Origin: Caballeronia sp. BR00000012568055
GTDB lineage: Bacteria > Pseudomonadota > Gammaproteobacteria > Burkholderiales > Burkholderiaceae
Length of the DNA stretch: 64,000 nt
Direction: 5' to 3'
NCBI RefSeq assembly: GCF_029439455.1
Contig: NZ_JAQFVG010000243.1
Coordinates: 19,397 to 83,396, forward strand
Shown: piece by piece, positions 1 to 9,238 of the stretch
Layout of the letters: every line of letters starts with the position of its first letter
Numbering within the stretch: position 1 is the stretch's first letter
Translations under genes and position numbers: made by a program
The notes under the pieces: generated by a model
What the model was told of the DNA's origin: nothing
Database searches by the model: none
Seen by the model: the letters and a program-made list of their open reading frames with translations, nothing else

Positions 1-660
1 AGCTACAAGGCCGCGTGGGACGCCGTCGATACGATGAACAACCTCGCGGGCGAGGCACTCGTCGTGACTGCGAGCGGCGGGCGCGGCGGAGGCGGCACCA
101 AACTCACGCCGGCTGCGCTCAGGCTGATCGAGACCTACGGCGCGGTGGAGCGCGAGCATCGCAAATTTCTTGAACGCGCGGGCGCGGCCATCGAAGGTTT
201 TGCACGCGACTGGCAACTCATCGGGAGACTGGGAATGAAAACAAGCGCACGCAATCAACTGACGGGCAAGGTGACCAAAGTCACGCGCGGAGCCGTCAAC
301 GATGAAATCGAGCTCGGCTTGCCGGGCGGACAGACCATCGTCGCGGTCGTCACGCACGAAAGCACGGAAGCGCTGAATCTGAAGGAAGGCGGTGACGCCG
401 TGGCGCTGATCAAGGCGTCGTGGGTCATGCTGATGGAAGACACTGGCGTGAAGCTGTCGGCGCGCAATCAATTGCGCGGTACGGTTGCCAGTGTGACGAA
501 GGGCGCGGTGAACTCGGAAGTGACCTTATCACTCGACGATTCGACGACCATCACGGCGGTCATCACGAACCAGAGCGTCGATACGCTCGGGCTGGCGCAA
601 GGTCAAAAGGCGGTCGCGGTGATCAAGGCGTCGAGCGTGATCATCGGCGTGAACGACTGA
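1..660 (+). CDS. modE: Molybdate-dependent transcriptional regulator ModE (5' end cut by window)
   Basis: The frame is open from base 1, so the start lies upstream. ModE senses molybdate and represses molybdate transport genes while activating some molybdoenzyme genes. The visible 219 residues begin in the winged-helix DNA-binding domain (SYKAAWDAVD, typical of the ModE recognition helix, then the glycine-rich wing GGRGGGG). They continue through two tandem TOBE/Mop molybdate-binding domains at about residues 79-142 and 150-216, each starting with a SARNQL-type motif. The product otherwise looks intact. It converges with the PAP2 gene only 10 bases downstream. The family call is confident; only the N-terminus is unseen. 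Confidence 0.93.
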   Translation, partial: SYKAAWDAVDTMNNLAGEALVVTASGGRGGGGTKLTPAALRLIETYGAVEREHRKFLERAGAAIEGFARDWQLIGRLGMKTSARNQLTGKVTKVTRGAVNDEIELGLPGGQTIVAVVTHESTEALNLKEGGDAVALIKASWVMLMEDTGVKLSARNQLRGTVASVTKGAVNSEVTLSLDDSTTITAVITNQSVDTLGLAQGQKAVAVIKASSVIIGVND

Positions 661-670
661 GTGTGAATGC

Positions 671-1360
671 TCAGGCCGCTGCCGCAGCGAACGGCGGCCG
701 AGCTTCCGTGCGGCGGTCGGGAATGTGATAGTGCTTCACTTTCCAGCGAGCGCGCACGTAGGGCCGTTCGTGGCCCGACAAACCGAGCGCGATCTCGGTG
801 ATCCAATGTTGCGTTGGCACCGGCACGCCGTGCAACGCGACCACGACAGCGGCCAGACTTGCCGCGACGGGCATCGGTGACAACTTGCCCGGCTCCGCGC
901 GCCACGCGATCCACACAAACGACAGCGCGACCAACGCGCCGAGCGCGCATCCGGCGACCACTTCGGAAATCGAATGTGCGTCCAACACCACGCGCGACAC
1001 GCCGACCATTACGCCAAACAGCAATCCGGCCACGACGCCGCTCGCGCGAATCCAGTTGCGCGCCGGCAATAGCGCGACGAACAGCGCCACCGGAAGCACG
1101 GATGTGGACATCAGCGCATGTCCGCTGATGCCGGTGAAGTCGAGATTGCGCACACCGATTCCCCAGCCGATAAACGCGATCTTCGTCAGCGCGACCAGGC
1201 CGCTGGCCATGCCTAGCAGTCCGAGCCACGCAAGCGCATATTTCCATCGATAACCGACCACGAGCCACGCCGCGACAGCCATCGCGACAGGCGCCATGAC
1301 GCCCACGCTGCCGAGCGCGGTAATTGACATCCAGACGGAAACGGGCAAATCCAGGTTCAT
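671..1360 (-). CDS. PAP2-family membrane phosphatase
   Basis: Membrane-bound phosphatase of the PAP2 superfamily, acting on lipid phosphates or related diphosphates at the inner membrane. The 229-residue protein has several hydrophobic segments. The family signature is visible as SGH (residues 79-81) and SRxxxxxH (122-129, in VSRVVLDAH), followed by the usual ISEVVAG region. A lysine/arginine element (K60, R71) precedes them, but the spacing is looser than the textbook first motif. The substrate cannot be told from sequence. The C-terminal tail after about residue 200 is basic and variable. It is convergent with modE and transcribed alone. Confidence 0.85.
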   Translation of the reverse strand: MNLDLPVSVWMSITALGSVGVMAPVAMAVAAWLVVGYRWKYALAWLGLLGMASGLVALTKIAFIGWGIGVRNLDFTGISGHALMSTSVLPVALFVALLPARNWIRASGVVAGLLFGVMVGVSRVVLDAHSISEVVAGCALGALVALSFVWIAWRAEPGKLSPMPVAASLAAVVVALHGVPVPTQHWITEIALGLSGHERPYVRARWKVKHYHIPDRRTEARPPFAAAAA

Positions 1361-1402
1361 CGAAATAATGGGAATGGCTGTTGCTGCGGTGCGTCAGTAC
1401 AT

Positions 1403-1422
1403 GCCGATATTTGGATATCGGC
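1403..1422. promoter_or_regulatory. Perfect inverted repeat in the 338-bp PAP2/esterase intergenic region
   Basis: GCCGATAT and ATATCGGC face each other across the four bases TTGG. It lies in an AT-richer divergent promoter region (1361-1698) that has no convincing gene. It could be an operator or a short hairpin; nothing identifies the binding protein. Confidence 0.4.
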
Positions 1423-1513
1423 TGTTGCGCGCGGAATTCACAGTGTAGGAATGTTCAGGAGTATACCGTGTGGGACGATCCTGAATTATCTCGCGCAGGC
1501 TCTGAAATATGTC

Positions 1514-1532
1514 ATGTTACGTCGTGTAACAT
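1514..1532. promoter_or_regulatory. Second inverted repeat, operator-like
   Basis: ATGTTAC and GTAACAT are separated by GTCGT, giving a 19-bp dyad like those bound by dimeric repressors. It is about 165 bp upstream of the esterase start. No regulator gene adjoins it, so its partner is unknown. Confidence 0.4.
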
Positions 1533-1698
1533 CGGTTATTTTTTACTTAAATCGCTGAAACGAGTGCAATTCTCCTGCATTTATAAGATTTCGGATACGC
1601 GCCGCCATCGTCATTTGATGTTATTGTGCAATGCACAACTCGGCGCGCTTTTCTGCTCGCGCGTCGTACGAATGCACCATATGTAGAGGAACCGCCGA

Positions 1699-2874
1699 AT
1701 GTCTAAAAGCCTTACCAAGCTCTGGTTGCGTGGCCTGAGACGCCTCGTTGCCGGCCAGGCGGAAGCCATTCGCGCCGCCAAGCCGCGACCGGTTGCCAAG
1801 CCCACGCGCGCTAAAGCCGCGAAGACCGTCAAATCGACGCTCAAATCGGGCGCAGCCAAGAAAGCCGCGACGCCATCGCGTGCGGGCGCGAGTGCGCGCC
1901 CTGCCGTGCGCGAATCGCGGGTGCGGCCGCGGGCATCGGCGTGGGCGCGCGGAAAGTGGGAGCGGTCGTATCACTCCGCGCCGCCAACGGCCGGGCGCTT
2001 CGTCAACCATCTTTCGTACGCGTTGTATTTGCCGCCGAAAACCGCGCTTGAGCCGATGCCGCTCGTCGTCATGCTGCACGGTTGCAAGCAGAACGCGGAT
2101 GAATTCGCGCAGGGTACGCGCATCAATCTGCTCGCCGATAAATACGGTTTCGCCGTGCTGTTTCCTGAGCAATCGAAGCACGAACACGCGCATCGCTGTT
2201 GGCACTGGTACGACGATTCAGCCGGCGGAGGCGGCGGCGAGGCGGCATCGATCGTATCGCTCGTGAAGGCGGTGATCGACGAGCATGACCTCGATGCAGA
2301 ACGCGTGTATCTCGCGGGCATGTCCGCGGGCGCGGGACTCGCGGCCTTGCTCGCGATTCGCTATCCGCGATTATTCGCGGCAGTCGGCCTGCATTCCGGG
2401 CCGGTTTTTGGTGAAGCGCATTCGGCTATCGGCGCGATGGACGTCATGCGACGTGGCAGCCGCACCGATCCCATTTCGCTGATCGACGCCGCGCTCGACG
2501 TGCGCGATTACCCCGGCATGCCCGCGATCATCGTTCACGGCGAACTGGATTCGGTGGTGAGCGCGTCGAACGCGGAGCAATTGGCGAAACAGTTTCTGCG
2601 CCTGAACGGTTTCGTCGATGCAGCCGGCAACCGTCGCGCAGGCGAAGCGCGCGAAGAAGCGCATCCGGATGGCGTGGTGACGGACTACATCAAGAATGGC
2701 CGGCGCGTGGTGAAGACGTCGATCGTGCGCGGACTCGGCCATTCATGGGCCGGCGGCGACGATACCGTCGCGTTCCACTCGTCCAAAGGTCCGGACTCCG
2801 GCGCGGTGATGTGGGATTTTTTCAAATATCAGCGACGCCCGAGCGAGGCTGCACGCGACGCAGCGGTCGCGTAG
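1699..2874 (+). CDS. PHB-depolymerase-family alpha/beta-hydrolase esterase
   Basis: An alpha/beta hydrolase of the polyhydroxybutyrate depolymerase/LpqC esterase family. The first 90 residues are a low-complexity, Lys/Arg/Ala-rich segment without a clear signal peptide. The catalytic domain starts with the oxyanion motif LVVMLHGCKQ and carries the nucleophile elbow GMSAG (serine near residue 209). An acidic residue in the IIVHGELDSVV region and a C-terminal GLGHSWAGG histidine complete the triad. A good ribosome binding site (AGAGGA) precedes ATG 1699. Whether it acts on polymer, oligomers or another ester cannot be decided; the lack of a signal peptide argues for an intracellular role. Confidence 0.85.
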   Translation: MSKSLTKLWLRGLRRLVAGQAEAIRAAKPRPVAKPTRAKAAKTVKSTLKSGAAKKAATPSRAGASARPAVRESRVRPRASAWARGKWERSYHSAPPTAGRFVNHLSYALYLPPKTALEPMPLVVMLHGCKQNADEFAQGTRINLLADKYGFAVLFPEQSKHEHAHRCWHWYDDSAGGGGGEAASIVSLVKAVIDEHDLDAERVYLAGMSAGAGLAALLAIRYPRLFAAVGLHSGPVFGEAHSAIGAMDVMRRGSRTDPISLIDAALDVRDYPGMPAIIVHGELDSVVSASNAEQLAKQFLRLNGFVDAAGNRRAGEAREEAHPDGVVTDYIKNGRRVVKTSIVRGLGHSWAGGDDTVAFHSSKGPDSGAVMWDFFKYQRRPSEAARDAAVA

Positions 2875-2964
2875 ACGGGGCATCCAGCGTTTCGAGTGTT
2901 GCAAATTAGTCTTTACTATCAGAGATTTGTCACAAAAGTGCTGGTGTTGTGTCAGGGATTACCC

Positions 2965-2970
2965 TATAAT
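2965..2970 (+). promoter_or_regulatory. Candidate -10 box for the DUF3563 gene
   Basis: A perfect TATAAT hexamer lies 43 bases upstream of the small gene. No good -35 hexamer sits at normal spacing, so this is a partial promoter call. Confidence 0.4.
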
Positions 2971-3013
2971 CACTTTCATAGGTAGTAACCCTAGTATCCC
3001 AGCGAGGCCCACC

Positions 3014-3187
3014 ATGTTCCTGCTCAGCCGCATTTTCCTGTTCCTGACGAAGTCCGCCGACCAACGCGATCAACAACGCGACGACGAATATCTCGCCGAA
3101 GCCACCGACATTTACGATCTCGAATATCGTATGAAGGCTTTGGACAAGCGTAAGGCGACGCGTTACCCGTCGTGGATGTCCAGCTAA
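3014..3187 (+). CDS. DUF3563 small protein
   Basis: A 57-residue protein of unknown function that matches the DUF3563 family, common in Burkholderiaceae. It has a hydrophobic N-terminus (MFLLSRIFLFL), then a charged stretch, then the family core in which DIYDLEYRMKALD resembles the usual DLERRMR-type segment. The start at 3014 was preferred over upstream in-frame options because it gives the family length and begins with the conserved hydrophobic segment. It is a single-gene unit between a perfect TATAAT box and a strong terminator. No function can be inferred. Confidence 0.75.
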   Translation: MFLLSRIFLFLTKSADQRDQQRDDEYLAEATDIYDLEYRMKALDKRKATRYPSWMSS

Positions 3188-3218
3188 GCTTTTAGCTTAA
3201 GCTTTGAGGCAAATAGAA

Positions 3219-3244
3219 ATGCCGGCTTTGCAGCCGGCATTTTT
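3219..3244 (+). terminator. Rho-independent terminator of the DUF3563 gene
   Basis: A perfect 9-bp stem, ATGCCGGCT with AGCCGGCAT, around a TTGC loop and followed by TTTT. Confidence 0.85.
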
Positions 3245-3264
3245 GTATCTCAGGCGCTTAAGCC

Positions 3265-3684
3265 TCAGACGAGCTTCACGCGCACATCGACGTTACCGCG
3301 CGTCGCGTTCGAGTACGGGCAAACCTTGTGCGCTGTATCGACGAGCGCCTGTGCTTCGGCGCGATCCAGACCCGGCAGCGTCACGCACAGTTCGATATCG
3401 AGCGCGAAACCGCCTGCATCGTTCGGGCCGACGCCTACGTCGGCGGTGACCGTTGTATCGGCGGGAACAGTTTTCTTTTGTTGACCGGCGACGAACTTCA
3501 TTGCCGACAGAAAGCACGCCGAGTAACCGGCTGCGAACAACTGCTCCGGATTCGTGCCCGCCGCGCCCGCGCCGCCCAATTCCTTCGGTGCGCTCAACTT
3601 CACATTCAACTGCTCATCCGACGACACCGCACGTCCGTCACGTCCGCCGGTGCTGGTTGCCGTAGCTTTGTACAGAATGGTCAT
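3265..3684 (-). CDS. ohr: Organic hydroperoxide resistance protein Ohr
   Basis: A thiol peroxidase of the Ohr/OsmC fold that reduces organic (fatty acid) hydroperoxides in the cytoplasm using lipoylated partners. At 139 residues it has the normal length. The two catalytic cysteines are visible: Cys57 in GYSACFLSA and Cys122 in HKVCPYSNATRG, the latter being the Ohr-type signature. The N-terminus (LYKATATSTGGRDG) is also canonical. It sits next to its usual regulator ohrR, on the same strand but with its own 132-bp upstream region containing an OhrR-like operator. Confidence 0.96.
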   Translation of the reverse strand: MTILYKATATSTGGRDGRAVSSDEQLNVKLSAPKELGGAGAAGTNPEQLFAAGYSACFLSAMKFVAGQQKKTVPADTTVTADVGVGPNDAGGFALDIELCVTLPGLDRAEAQALVDTAHKVCPYSNATRGNVDVRVKLV

Positions 3685-3760
3685 GGCTCTCTCCTTGGTT
3701 CGGTTGGTTGACTGGTCAGCACTGCATCGACCACGGAGAGGAATATATCGCGATAATCAT

Positions 3761-3780
3761 TAGTGTACAAATTAAATTTT
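3761..3780 (-). promoter_or_regulatory. Candidate OhrR operator upstream of ohr
   Basis: TACAAATTAAATTTT (3766-3780) resembles the known OhrR target, an AT-rich TACAATT/AATTGTA palindrome. It lies in the ohr promoter region. A TCGCGAT(A/G)AT direct repeat flanks it on both sides. The call rests on resemblance and context. Confidence 0.5.
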
Positions 3781-3816
3781 CGCGATGATTTGCTTAGCCG
3801 TTCTCTATCGGCTCGG

Positions 3817-4272
3817 CTATGACTGTCCGATGTACTCGTTAAGCGATGCGCGCAGACGAACCAGATCGCTGCGCAAACGCAGCAATTCGTCGATATCCGA
3901 TCCCGCCGCGCAGAAAATTTCCGTAGGAATGCCCTTCGCGGACTCGCGCAGATCGCGTCCGTTTTGCGTCAGGCGAATATGCACTTGCCGCTCGTCAGCA
4001 ATCCCGCGCGTACGTTCGACGTAACCCTGCGCTTCGAGCCGCTTAAGCAGCGGCGTCATCGTCGCCGAGTCGAGCGAAAGCCGCGTGGCGATTTCCTTGA
4101 CCGTGATGCCGTCGTTCTGCCAGAGCACGAGCATCGCGAGATATTGCGGATAGGTCAGGCCGAGTTTTTCGAGCAGCGGCTTGTAGGTCTTCGTCATCGC
4201 AAGCGATGTCGAGTAGAGCGCAAAGCAGAGTTGCTGATCGAGTTCGAGCGGGAATTCGGCGGGCGAGGTCAT
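3817..4272 (-). CDS. ohrR: MarR-family organic-peroxide sensor OhrR
   Basis: A winged-helix repressor of ohr that is inactivated by oxidation of a cysteine. The N-terminal sensing cysteine is Cys16 in [11 protein letters not shown], the hallmark OhrR position. A second cysteine, Cys121 in TEIFCAAGS, suggests the two-cysteine type that forms an intersubunit disulfide. The DNA-binding domain spans about residues 55-100, with [10 protein letters not shown] forming the wing. Length (151) is typical. It lies directly upstream of ohr on the same strand, so it could be autoregulated through the shared region. Confidence 0.93.
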   Translation of the reverse strand: MTSPAEFPLELDQQLCFALYSTSLAMTKTYKPLLEKLGLTYPQYLAMLVLWQNDGITVKEIATRLSLDSATMTPLLKRLEAQGYVERTRGIADERQVHIRLTQNGRDLRESAKGIPTEIFCAAGSDIDELLRLRSDLVRLRASLNEYIGQS

Positions 4273-4369
4273 GGCGAGGCGCGGCGAAGCGCGACGAAAA
4301 GGCCGTATGGCCGATGTCGCTAGTGTACGTAAAACGCTTCGCGCGCGAAGGAACGCTGCGCGGCGCTGC

Positions 4370-5182
4370 TTAAGCGCCCGTTGCGTCGGGGATATCGGGC
4401 GTTTCCGGCGATTGCACGCCGAAGCAGCCGCGATAGGTGGCGTAGAACGAACAATAAAGCGCCGTGGTCACCAGAATCGATGCGGGCATCAGCACGGCAA
4501 AGGCCATTTCCTGGCTCAGGCCGATCGCCTGCATCAGCGCCGTCAGACCGAACGACACCGCCAGCGCCACCGCGATCCACACGATCCCATACAGCACGAA
4601 CGCGCCGCGATTGCGCCAGCACGAAACCAGGCTGAAGAACAACGCCTTCGCGGTCGGAACCTCGTGCCATGCCACCAGAATCGGCGCGAACCAGAACAGC
4701 ATCGCGACCGGAACGTAGCACGCCATCGCCACGAGCACGGCGAGCGGGCTGAAGCTCGCGGCGACGGTTTCAGGGTCGCCGGTCGGGCCGTCGCCCATCA
4801 TCATGCTAAGCAACGTGCCGCCATCGACCAACGCCGATAACGCGAAAATCACCGCCATCGCCACGATATACAGCGCGCCGAGCAGCAGCAGCCGACGGGC
4901 GACCGTGCCGCCGTAGGAGCGAAAGCCATCGACGAGAATGGTCGGCCAGACCGGCTTGCCAGCGATGGTATTGCGACACGCCGCCATGAAGCCGACCGCG
5001 ACGCCCGGAATAAACAGCAGCGGCAAAAACGGCCCGATCAGCGGCACGCGCGAAATCAGCGTCATCGCGAACAGATACGCGAAAAACACCGTGAGAAACG
5101 CAAACGGATTGCGGCGGAACAGCCACAGGCCTTGGCGGAACCAGACATAGCCGGTCTTGGCGGGGACTTCGATGAGTCGCAT
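4370..5182 (-). CDS. BPSS1780-family inner-membrane protein
   Basis: A 270-residue integral membrane protein of a family known by the locus name BPSS1780, of unknown function. The N-terminus ([29 protein letters not shown]) is characteristic of it. About six hydrophobic segments follow, among them the one around [19 protein letters not shown] and two late ones. It ends 12 bases downstream of the thrB stop on the same strand, suggesting cotranscription with thrB. No enzymatic motif is visible. Confidence 0.75.
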   Translation of the reverse strand: MRLIEVPAKTGYVWFRQGLWLFRRNPFAFLTVFFAYLFAMTLISRVPLIGPFLPLLFIPGVAVGFMAACRNTIAGKPVWPTILVDGFRSYGGTVARRLLLLGALYIVAMAVIFALSALVDGGTLLSMMMGDGPTGDPETVAASFSPLAVLVAMACYVPVAMLFWFAPILVAWHEVPTAKALFFSLVSCWRNRGAFVLYGIVWIAVALAVSFGLTALMQAIGLSQEMAFAVLMPASILVTTALYCSFYATYRGCFGVQSPETPDIPDATGA

Positions 5183-5194
5183 GAGTGTGAAAAG

Positions 5195-6166
5195 TTACCG
5201 TTGGGCGTGAGTCGACGCCGCTTTGACGCGTTCGCGCAGAATGCGTTCGAAATGGCCGGGATCGTGCGCTTTGAGCATCTGCGCTTCGCGCGGCCGATGG
5301 AAGTCGTACAGGCGCGACACCCAAAAGCGCATCGCGCCGGCGCGCAGCATGTCGTTCCAGTGGCGCTCTTCTGCCGGCGTGAACGGACGCACGGTCTGAT
5401 ACGCGCGCAGCATGGCATCGACACGTGCGTGATCGAGCACGCCCATATTCAGATCGATACACCAATCGTTCACGGTGACGGCAACATCGAACAACCATTT
5501 ATCGACGCCCGCAAAGTAGAAATCGAAAAATCCACCCAGCCGCGCGTGCTCGATGCCATCCGCGAACAAAACATTGTCGCGGAACAAATCGCAATGGCAC
5601 GGGCCGCCCGGCAGCGATGCGTAATCGCCCGAGCCGAAAAACGCCGCCTGATGCGCGAGTTCGCTTTCGATCAGCGTGCGCTGCGCTTCGCTCAAATAGT
5701 CGATGATCGACGGCACGTTTTCCTGCCACCACGCGAGACTGCGCAGATTCGGCTGATGCGCCGGGAAATCGCGCCCGGCGAGATGCAGACGCGCCAGCAT
5801 CTGACCCACTTCGATGCAGTGCGCGGGCGTCGGCGCGAGTTCCGGCTTGCCTTCGAGCTTGGTTACGATGGTCGCGGGCTTGCCGTTGAGCAGCGCGAAC
5901 AACGCGCCATCGCGACGCGGCATCGGGTCCGGCACGGGCACGCGATGCGACGCCAGATGGCGCATCAGATCGAGATAGAACGGCAACTGCTGCGCCGTCA
6001 ACTTTTCGAAGATCGTCAGCACGAATTCGCCGCGCGTGGTCGTGAGAAAGAAATTGCTGTTCTCGATGCCCGACTGGATGCCGCGCAATTCGACGACATC
6101 GCCGAGATCGTAATGTTGCAGCCAGTCGCCCAGTTCGGCGTCAGAGACGGGAGTGAATACGGCCAT
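5195..6166 (-). CDS. thrB: Homoserine kinase (choline-kinase-like ThrB)
   Basis: Phosphorylates L-homoserine with ATP in threonine synthesis. This is the beta-proteobacterial type with an aminoglycoside/choline-kinase fold, not the GHMP type of enterobacteria. The family opening [20 protein letters not shown] is present, followed by SGIENSNFF. The Brenner-type catalytic motif is [11 protein letters not shown], with FDFYFAG as the metal-binding DFD-like segment. The start at 6166 was chosen because homologues begin there; an in-frame ATG 45 bases upstream would add 15 unusual residues. The product has 323 residues. Its neighbours (DUF2782 gene upstream, BPSS1780-type gene downstream) are the usual ones. 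Confidence 0.93.
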   Translation of the reverse strand: MAVFTPVSDAELGDWLQHYDLGDVVELRGIQSGIENSNFFLTTTRGEFVLTIFEKLTAQQLPFYLDLMRHLASHRVPVPDPMPRRDGALFALLNGKPATIVTKLEGKPELAPTPAHCIEVGQMLARLHLAGRDFPAHQPNLRSLAWWQENVPSIIDYLSEAQRTLIESELAHQAAFFGSGDYASLPGGPCHCDLFRDNVLFADGIEHARLGGFFDFYFAGVDKWLFDVAVTVNDWCIDLNMGVLDHARVDAMLRAYQTVRPFTPAEERHWNDMLRAGAMRFWVSRLYDFHRPREAQMLKAHDPGHFERILRERVKAASTHAQR

Positions 6167-6273
6167 GCGGGATACGTCAGTCAGGTTGGGCGGCGCGGGC
6201 CGCTGCGTCACGGGCCAGCGGCCTTGAAGATACGCCCGCTCAGGAAGAGCGGGCCGGGGACAGGCTTGAGACT

Positions 6274-6678
6274 TCAGTAATGCAGGTTGATCGACGGCAG
6301 ACGCGTGCTTGCCTTGCCGTTGTCGCGCACTTGCGGCGAGGTGTCGGCGGGCGAACTCATCTGATAGCGCGTGCCGAAGTTCGAACGCACGTCGATTTCC
6401 ACCGGCTTGCCCTTGTCACGATACTCGGTGATTTCCGTGCCGTTGGTGCTCAGCTCGTGATAGCTCGGCAGACGCGGCGGCGAGATTTCGACTTTCGAAC
6501 TGACATTCGCGGGCGGCCGGTTGATGGCTTTCAGATCGGGAAGGCCCGCGGCTTCTTCCGGCGACATCTGCTTTTGCGCGACCGGCTGGTCCGCTGGCTG
6601 AACGTTCGGCTGCGCGAACGCGCCAAAGCTTGCGGCGGCAAAAACGGCCGCGGCGGCGGCGGAAAGAAGCGGCTTCAT
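6274..6678 (-). CDS. DUF2782 periplasmic protein
   Basis: A 134-residue exported protein of unknown function. It has a clear Sec signal peptide ([22 protein letters not shown], cleavage after AFA). The mature part contains the DUF2782 core, in which [19 protein letters not shown] and a YEV/MDS-like region are recognisable. The family typically occurs in beta-proteobacteria next to thrB and polA, as here. It probably forms an operon with thrB, 107 bases downstream. Confidence 0.75.
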   Translation of the reverse strand: MKPLLSAAAAAVFAAASFGAFAQPNVQPADQPVAQKQMSPEEAAGLPDLKAINRPPANVSSKVEISPPRLPSYHELSTNGTEITEYRDKGKPVEIDVRSNFGTRYQMSSPADTSPQVRDNGKASTRLPSINLHY

Positions 6679-6910
6679 GATGGTTCTCCGGACAATCGTC
6701 GGATTCTAGCAAATTGGCAGCACATTCAATGCCGGATTCAATGCCCGACTCCGGCGCAACGCCTTATTTTGCGCCGCTTTCGCGCGTTTCGAATAAATGC
6801 CGTTGTACCGTGTCGCCGGGCGCACTCATGGCAGCATGGGCTTCATGGTCCGCACAATCTTCCGTGTTAATGTCTTTCGATACGATGGCATTCGGAATAT
6901 CTACAAGATC

Positions 6911-8437
6911 ATGACAAACGACCGGACACAAACCACGCAAGGCACACCCGCCAACGACTTTCCCACCGAATCTTTCGACGATCCCGTCGCTGCCGTCACG
7001 CGCCTTTCCGCGATCTACGAAGCCAACACGGGCTTTCTGCGCGACGCCTTCGCGCGGTATCGGCGCAACGAGCAGTTCACGCATCGCGTGCGCGCGTGCT
7101 ATCCGTTCGTGCGCGTGCGGACCGAGCTGAATACGCAAATCGACTCGCGGCGTTCGTACGGCTTCGTTGCCGGACCGGGCATCTTCGAAACCACGCTGAC
7201 ACGGCCCGATCTGTTTGGCGATTACTACCGTGAGCAATTGCGCTTGCTGACGAAGAACCATCACGTGGGAATCGAAGTGGGCGTATCGGCGCAACCCATT
7301 CCGATTCACTTTGCGTTCGCGGAAGGCATTCACCTCGAGGGCGATCTCGATCGCGACCGCTTGCTCGCCATGCGCAATATCTTCGATACACCCGACCTCG
7401 CGTTGCTGGACGATCGCATTGTCAATGGCACGTATGAGCCGGGACCGGGCGAGCCGCATCCGCTGGCTTTGTTCACGGCGGCGCGGGTGGATTTCTCGTT
7501 GCATCGGCTGAGGCACTACACGGCGACTTCGCCGACGCATTTTCAGAACTACGTGCTTTATACGAACTACCAGTTTTATATCGATGAGTTCGTGAAGCTC
7601 GGCCGCACGATGATGTCGCGCGCCGACGATGAAGAGACGCGCGCGTATCGCAGTGAATATTCGTCGTTCGTCGAACCAGGCGATGTGATCACGTATAACG
7701 CGAATCTCGGTGAGCAACCGGAAGAGGGCGCGGCACCCCCGCGCTTGCCGCAGATGCCCGCGTATCACCTGAAGCGTGCGGACGGCAGTGGCATCACGAT
7801 GGTGAATATCGGCGTGGGGCCGTCGAATGCGAAGACCATCACGGATCATATTGCAGTGTTGCGGCCGCATGCGTGGATCATGCTCGGTCACTGCGCGGGT
7901 TTGCGCAATACGCAGCGTCTGGGCGATTACGTGCTGGCGCACGGTTATGTGCGCGAAGACCACGTACTCGATGATGATCTGCCGTTGTGGGTGCCGGTGC
8001 CTGCGCTTGCCGAAGTGCAGGTTGCGTTGGAACGTGCCGTTGCGCAGGTCACGCAATTGGATGGCGTCGAGTTAAAGCGTGTGATGCGCACGGGTACGGT
8101 CGCGAGCGTCGATAACCGCAACTGGGAGTTGCGCGATCATCGCGAGCCGGTGCGTCGGTTGTCGCAAAGTCGCGCGGTGGCGCTCGATATGGAAAGCGCG
8201 ACGATCGCGGCGAACGGGTTCAGATTCCGTGTGCCTTATGGGACGCTGCTGTGTGTATCGGATAAGCCGTTACATGGTGAGTTGAAGCTGCCGGGAATGG
8301 CGGATCAGTTCTATCGCGCGCAAGTGGATCAGCACTTGCAGATCGGCGTGAAGGCGATGGAGTTGTTGCGGATGAACGGCTTGTCGAAGCTGCATTCGCG
8401 GAAGTTGCGGAGCTTTGCGGAAGTGGCGTTTCAGTAA
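6911..8437 (+). CDS. amn: AMP nucleosidase
   Basis: Hydrolyses AMP to adenine and ribose 5-phosphate. At 508 residues it is slightly longer than the enterobacterial enzyme because of an N-terminal extension. The N-terminal Amn domain (about 30-210, with RRSYGFVAGPGIFETTLTRPDLF) precedes a phosphorylase-type C-terminal domain carrying MVNIGVGPSNAKTITDH, GHCAGLR and the nucleoside-binding MESATIAANGFRFRVPYG. ATG 6911 was preferred over the open frame from 6797, whose added residues do not fit the family. The gene stands alone and ends in a strong bidirectional terminator. Confidence 0.95.
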   Translation: MTNDRTQTTQGTPANDFPTESFDDPVAAVTRLSAIYEANTGFLRDAFARYRRNEQFTHRVRACYPFVRVRTELNTQIDSRRSYGFVAGPGIFETTLTRPDLFGDYYREQLRLLTKNHHVGIEVGVSAQPIPIHFAFAEGIHLEGDLDRDRLLAMRNIFDTPDLALLDDRIVNGTYEPGPGEPHPLALFTAARVDFSLHRLRHYTATSPTHFQNYVLYTNYQFYIDEFVKLGRTMMSRADDEETRAYRSEYSSFVEPGDVITYNANLGEQPEEGAAPPRLPQMPAYHLKRADGSGITMVNIGVGPSNAKTITDHIAVLRPHAWIMLGHCAGLRNTQRLGDYVLAHGYVREDHVLDDDLPLWVPVPALAEVQVALERAVAQVTQLDGVELKRVMRTGTVASVDNRNWELRDHREPVRRLSQSRAVALDMESATIAANGFRFRVPYGTLLCVSDKPLHGELKLPGMADQFYRAQVDQHLQIGVKAMELLRMNGLSKLHSRKLRSFAEVAFQ

Positions 8438-8447
8438 GCAAGGAAGC

Positions 8448-8479
8448 AAAAAAGCGGGATCAAGCGATCCCGCTTTTTT
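8448..8479. terminator. Bidirectional terminator between amn and the LOG-family gene
   Basis: AAAAAAGCGGGATC pairs with GATCCCGCTTTTTT over an AAGC loop. A-tract and T-tract on either side let it serve both convergent genes. Confidence 0.92.
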
Positions 8480-8487
8480 GTCGCGCA

Positions 8488-9237
8488 TTACAAATAGAAC
8501 GGCCGATCATCATCCGACTTACCTTCCGCCGGCTGCTCAGCCACATCCTCACGATCTTCATAAAACGCCAACACCGCATCCAGCACCTGATCCGGATCGT
8601 CGATCACCTTCATCAGATCCAGATCCTTCTCGCTGATCACGCCATTGGTCAACAGTGTGTTCTTGAACCAATCGAGCAAGCCGGCCCAAAACTCCGCGCC
8701 CACCAAAACGATAGGCACATGGCGCGACTTCTTGGTCTGAATCAGGGTCAGCACTTCGGCCAGTTCATCCAGCGTGCCGAAACCGCCTGGCATCACCACG
8801 ACCGCATCCGAGTTCTTCACGAACGTGACCTTGCGCGTGAAGAAGTGGCGGAATCGCAGCGAGATATCCTGCCATTGATTGCCCGACTGCTCGTGCGGCA
8901 ATTCGATGTTCAAACCCACCGACGGCGACTTGCCCGCATGCGCGCCTTTGTTGGCCGCTTCCATGATGCCCGGACCGCCGCCCGAGATCACCGCGAAGCC
9001 CGCATCGGAGAATTTCTGCGCGATTTCGATGGTCAGCTTGTAGTACGGCGACTCGGGTTTGAGACGCGCGGAACCATATATGCTGATGGCAGGACGGATC
9101 TCCGAGAGGTACTCGGTCGCCTCGATAAACTCTGCCATAATCGTGAACATCTGCCACGATGCGCGAGCCTTTTTGGCCGTCGCGCGCTCTTGATCTGCGA
9201 GTGATCGCAGACTCGGAATCACTTTTCTCTTGTTCAT
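8488..9237 (-). CDS. LOG-family (TIGR00730) nucleotide-processing protein
   Basis: A Rossmann-fold protein of the LONELY GUY/TIGR00730 family, whose members release free base from nucleoside monophosphates (cytokinin riboside phosphate hydrolase in plants, less certain in bacteria). The diagnostic PGGFGTLDELAEVLTLIQT motif is present, with GGGPGIMEAANKGA as the nucleotide-binding loop. Length 249. An N-terminal extension of about 28 residues precedes MFTIMAEFIEATE; a start at M29 is possible. If the first ATG is used, it lies head to head with polA with a single base between start codons, so the promoters would sit inside the neighbour's coding sequence. Confidence 0.88.
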   Translation of the reverse strand: MNKRKVIPSLRSLADQERATAKKARASWQMFTIMAEFIEATEYLSEIRPAISIYGSARLKPESPYYKLTIEIAQKFSDAGFAVISGGGPGIMEAANKGAHAGKSPSVGLNIELPHEQSGNQWQDISLRFRHFFTRKVTFVKNSDAVVVMPGGFGTLDELAEVLTLIQTKKSRHVPIVLVGAEFWAGLLDWFKNTLLTNGVISEKDLDLMKVIDDPDQVLDAVLAFYEDREDVAEQPAEGKSDDDRPFYL

Positions 9238-9238
9238 A

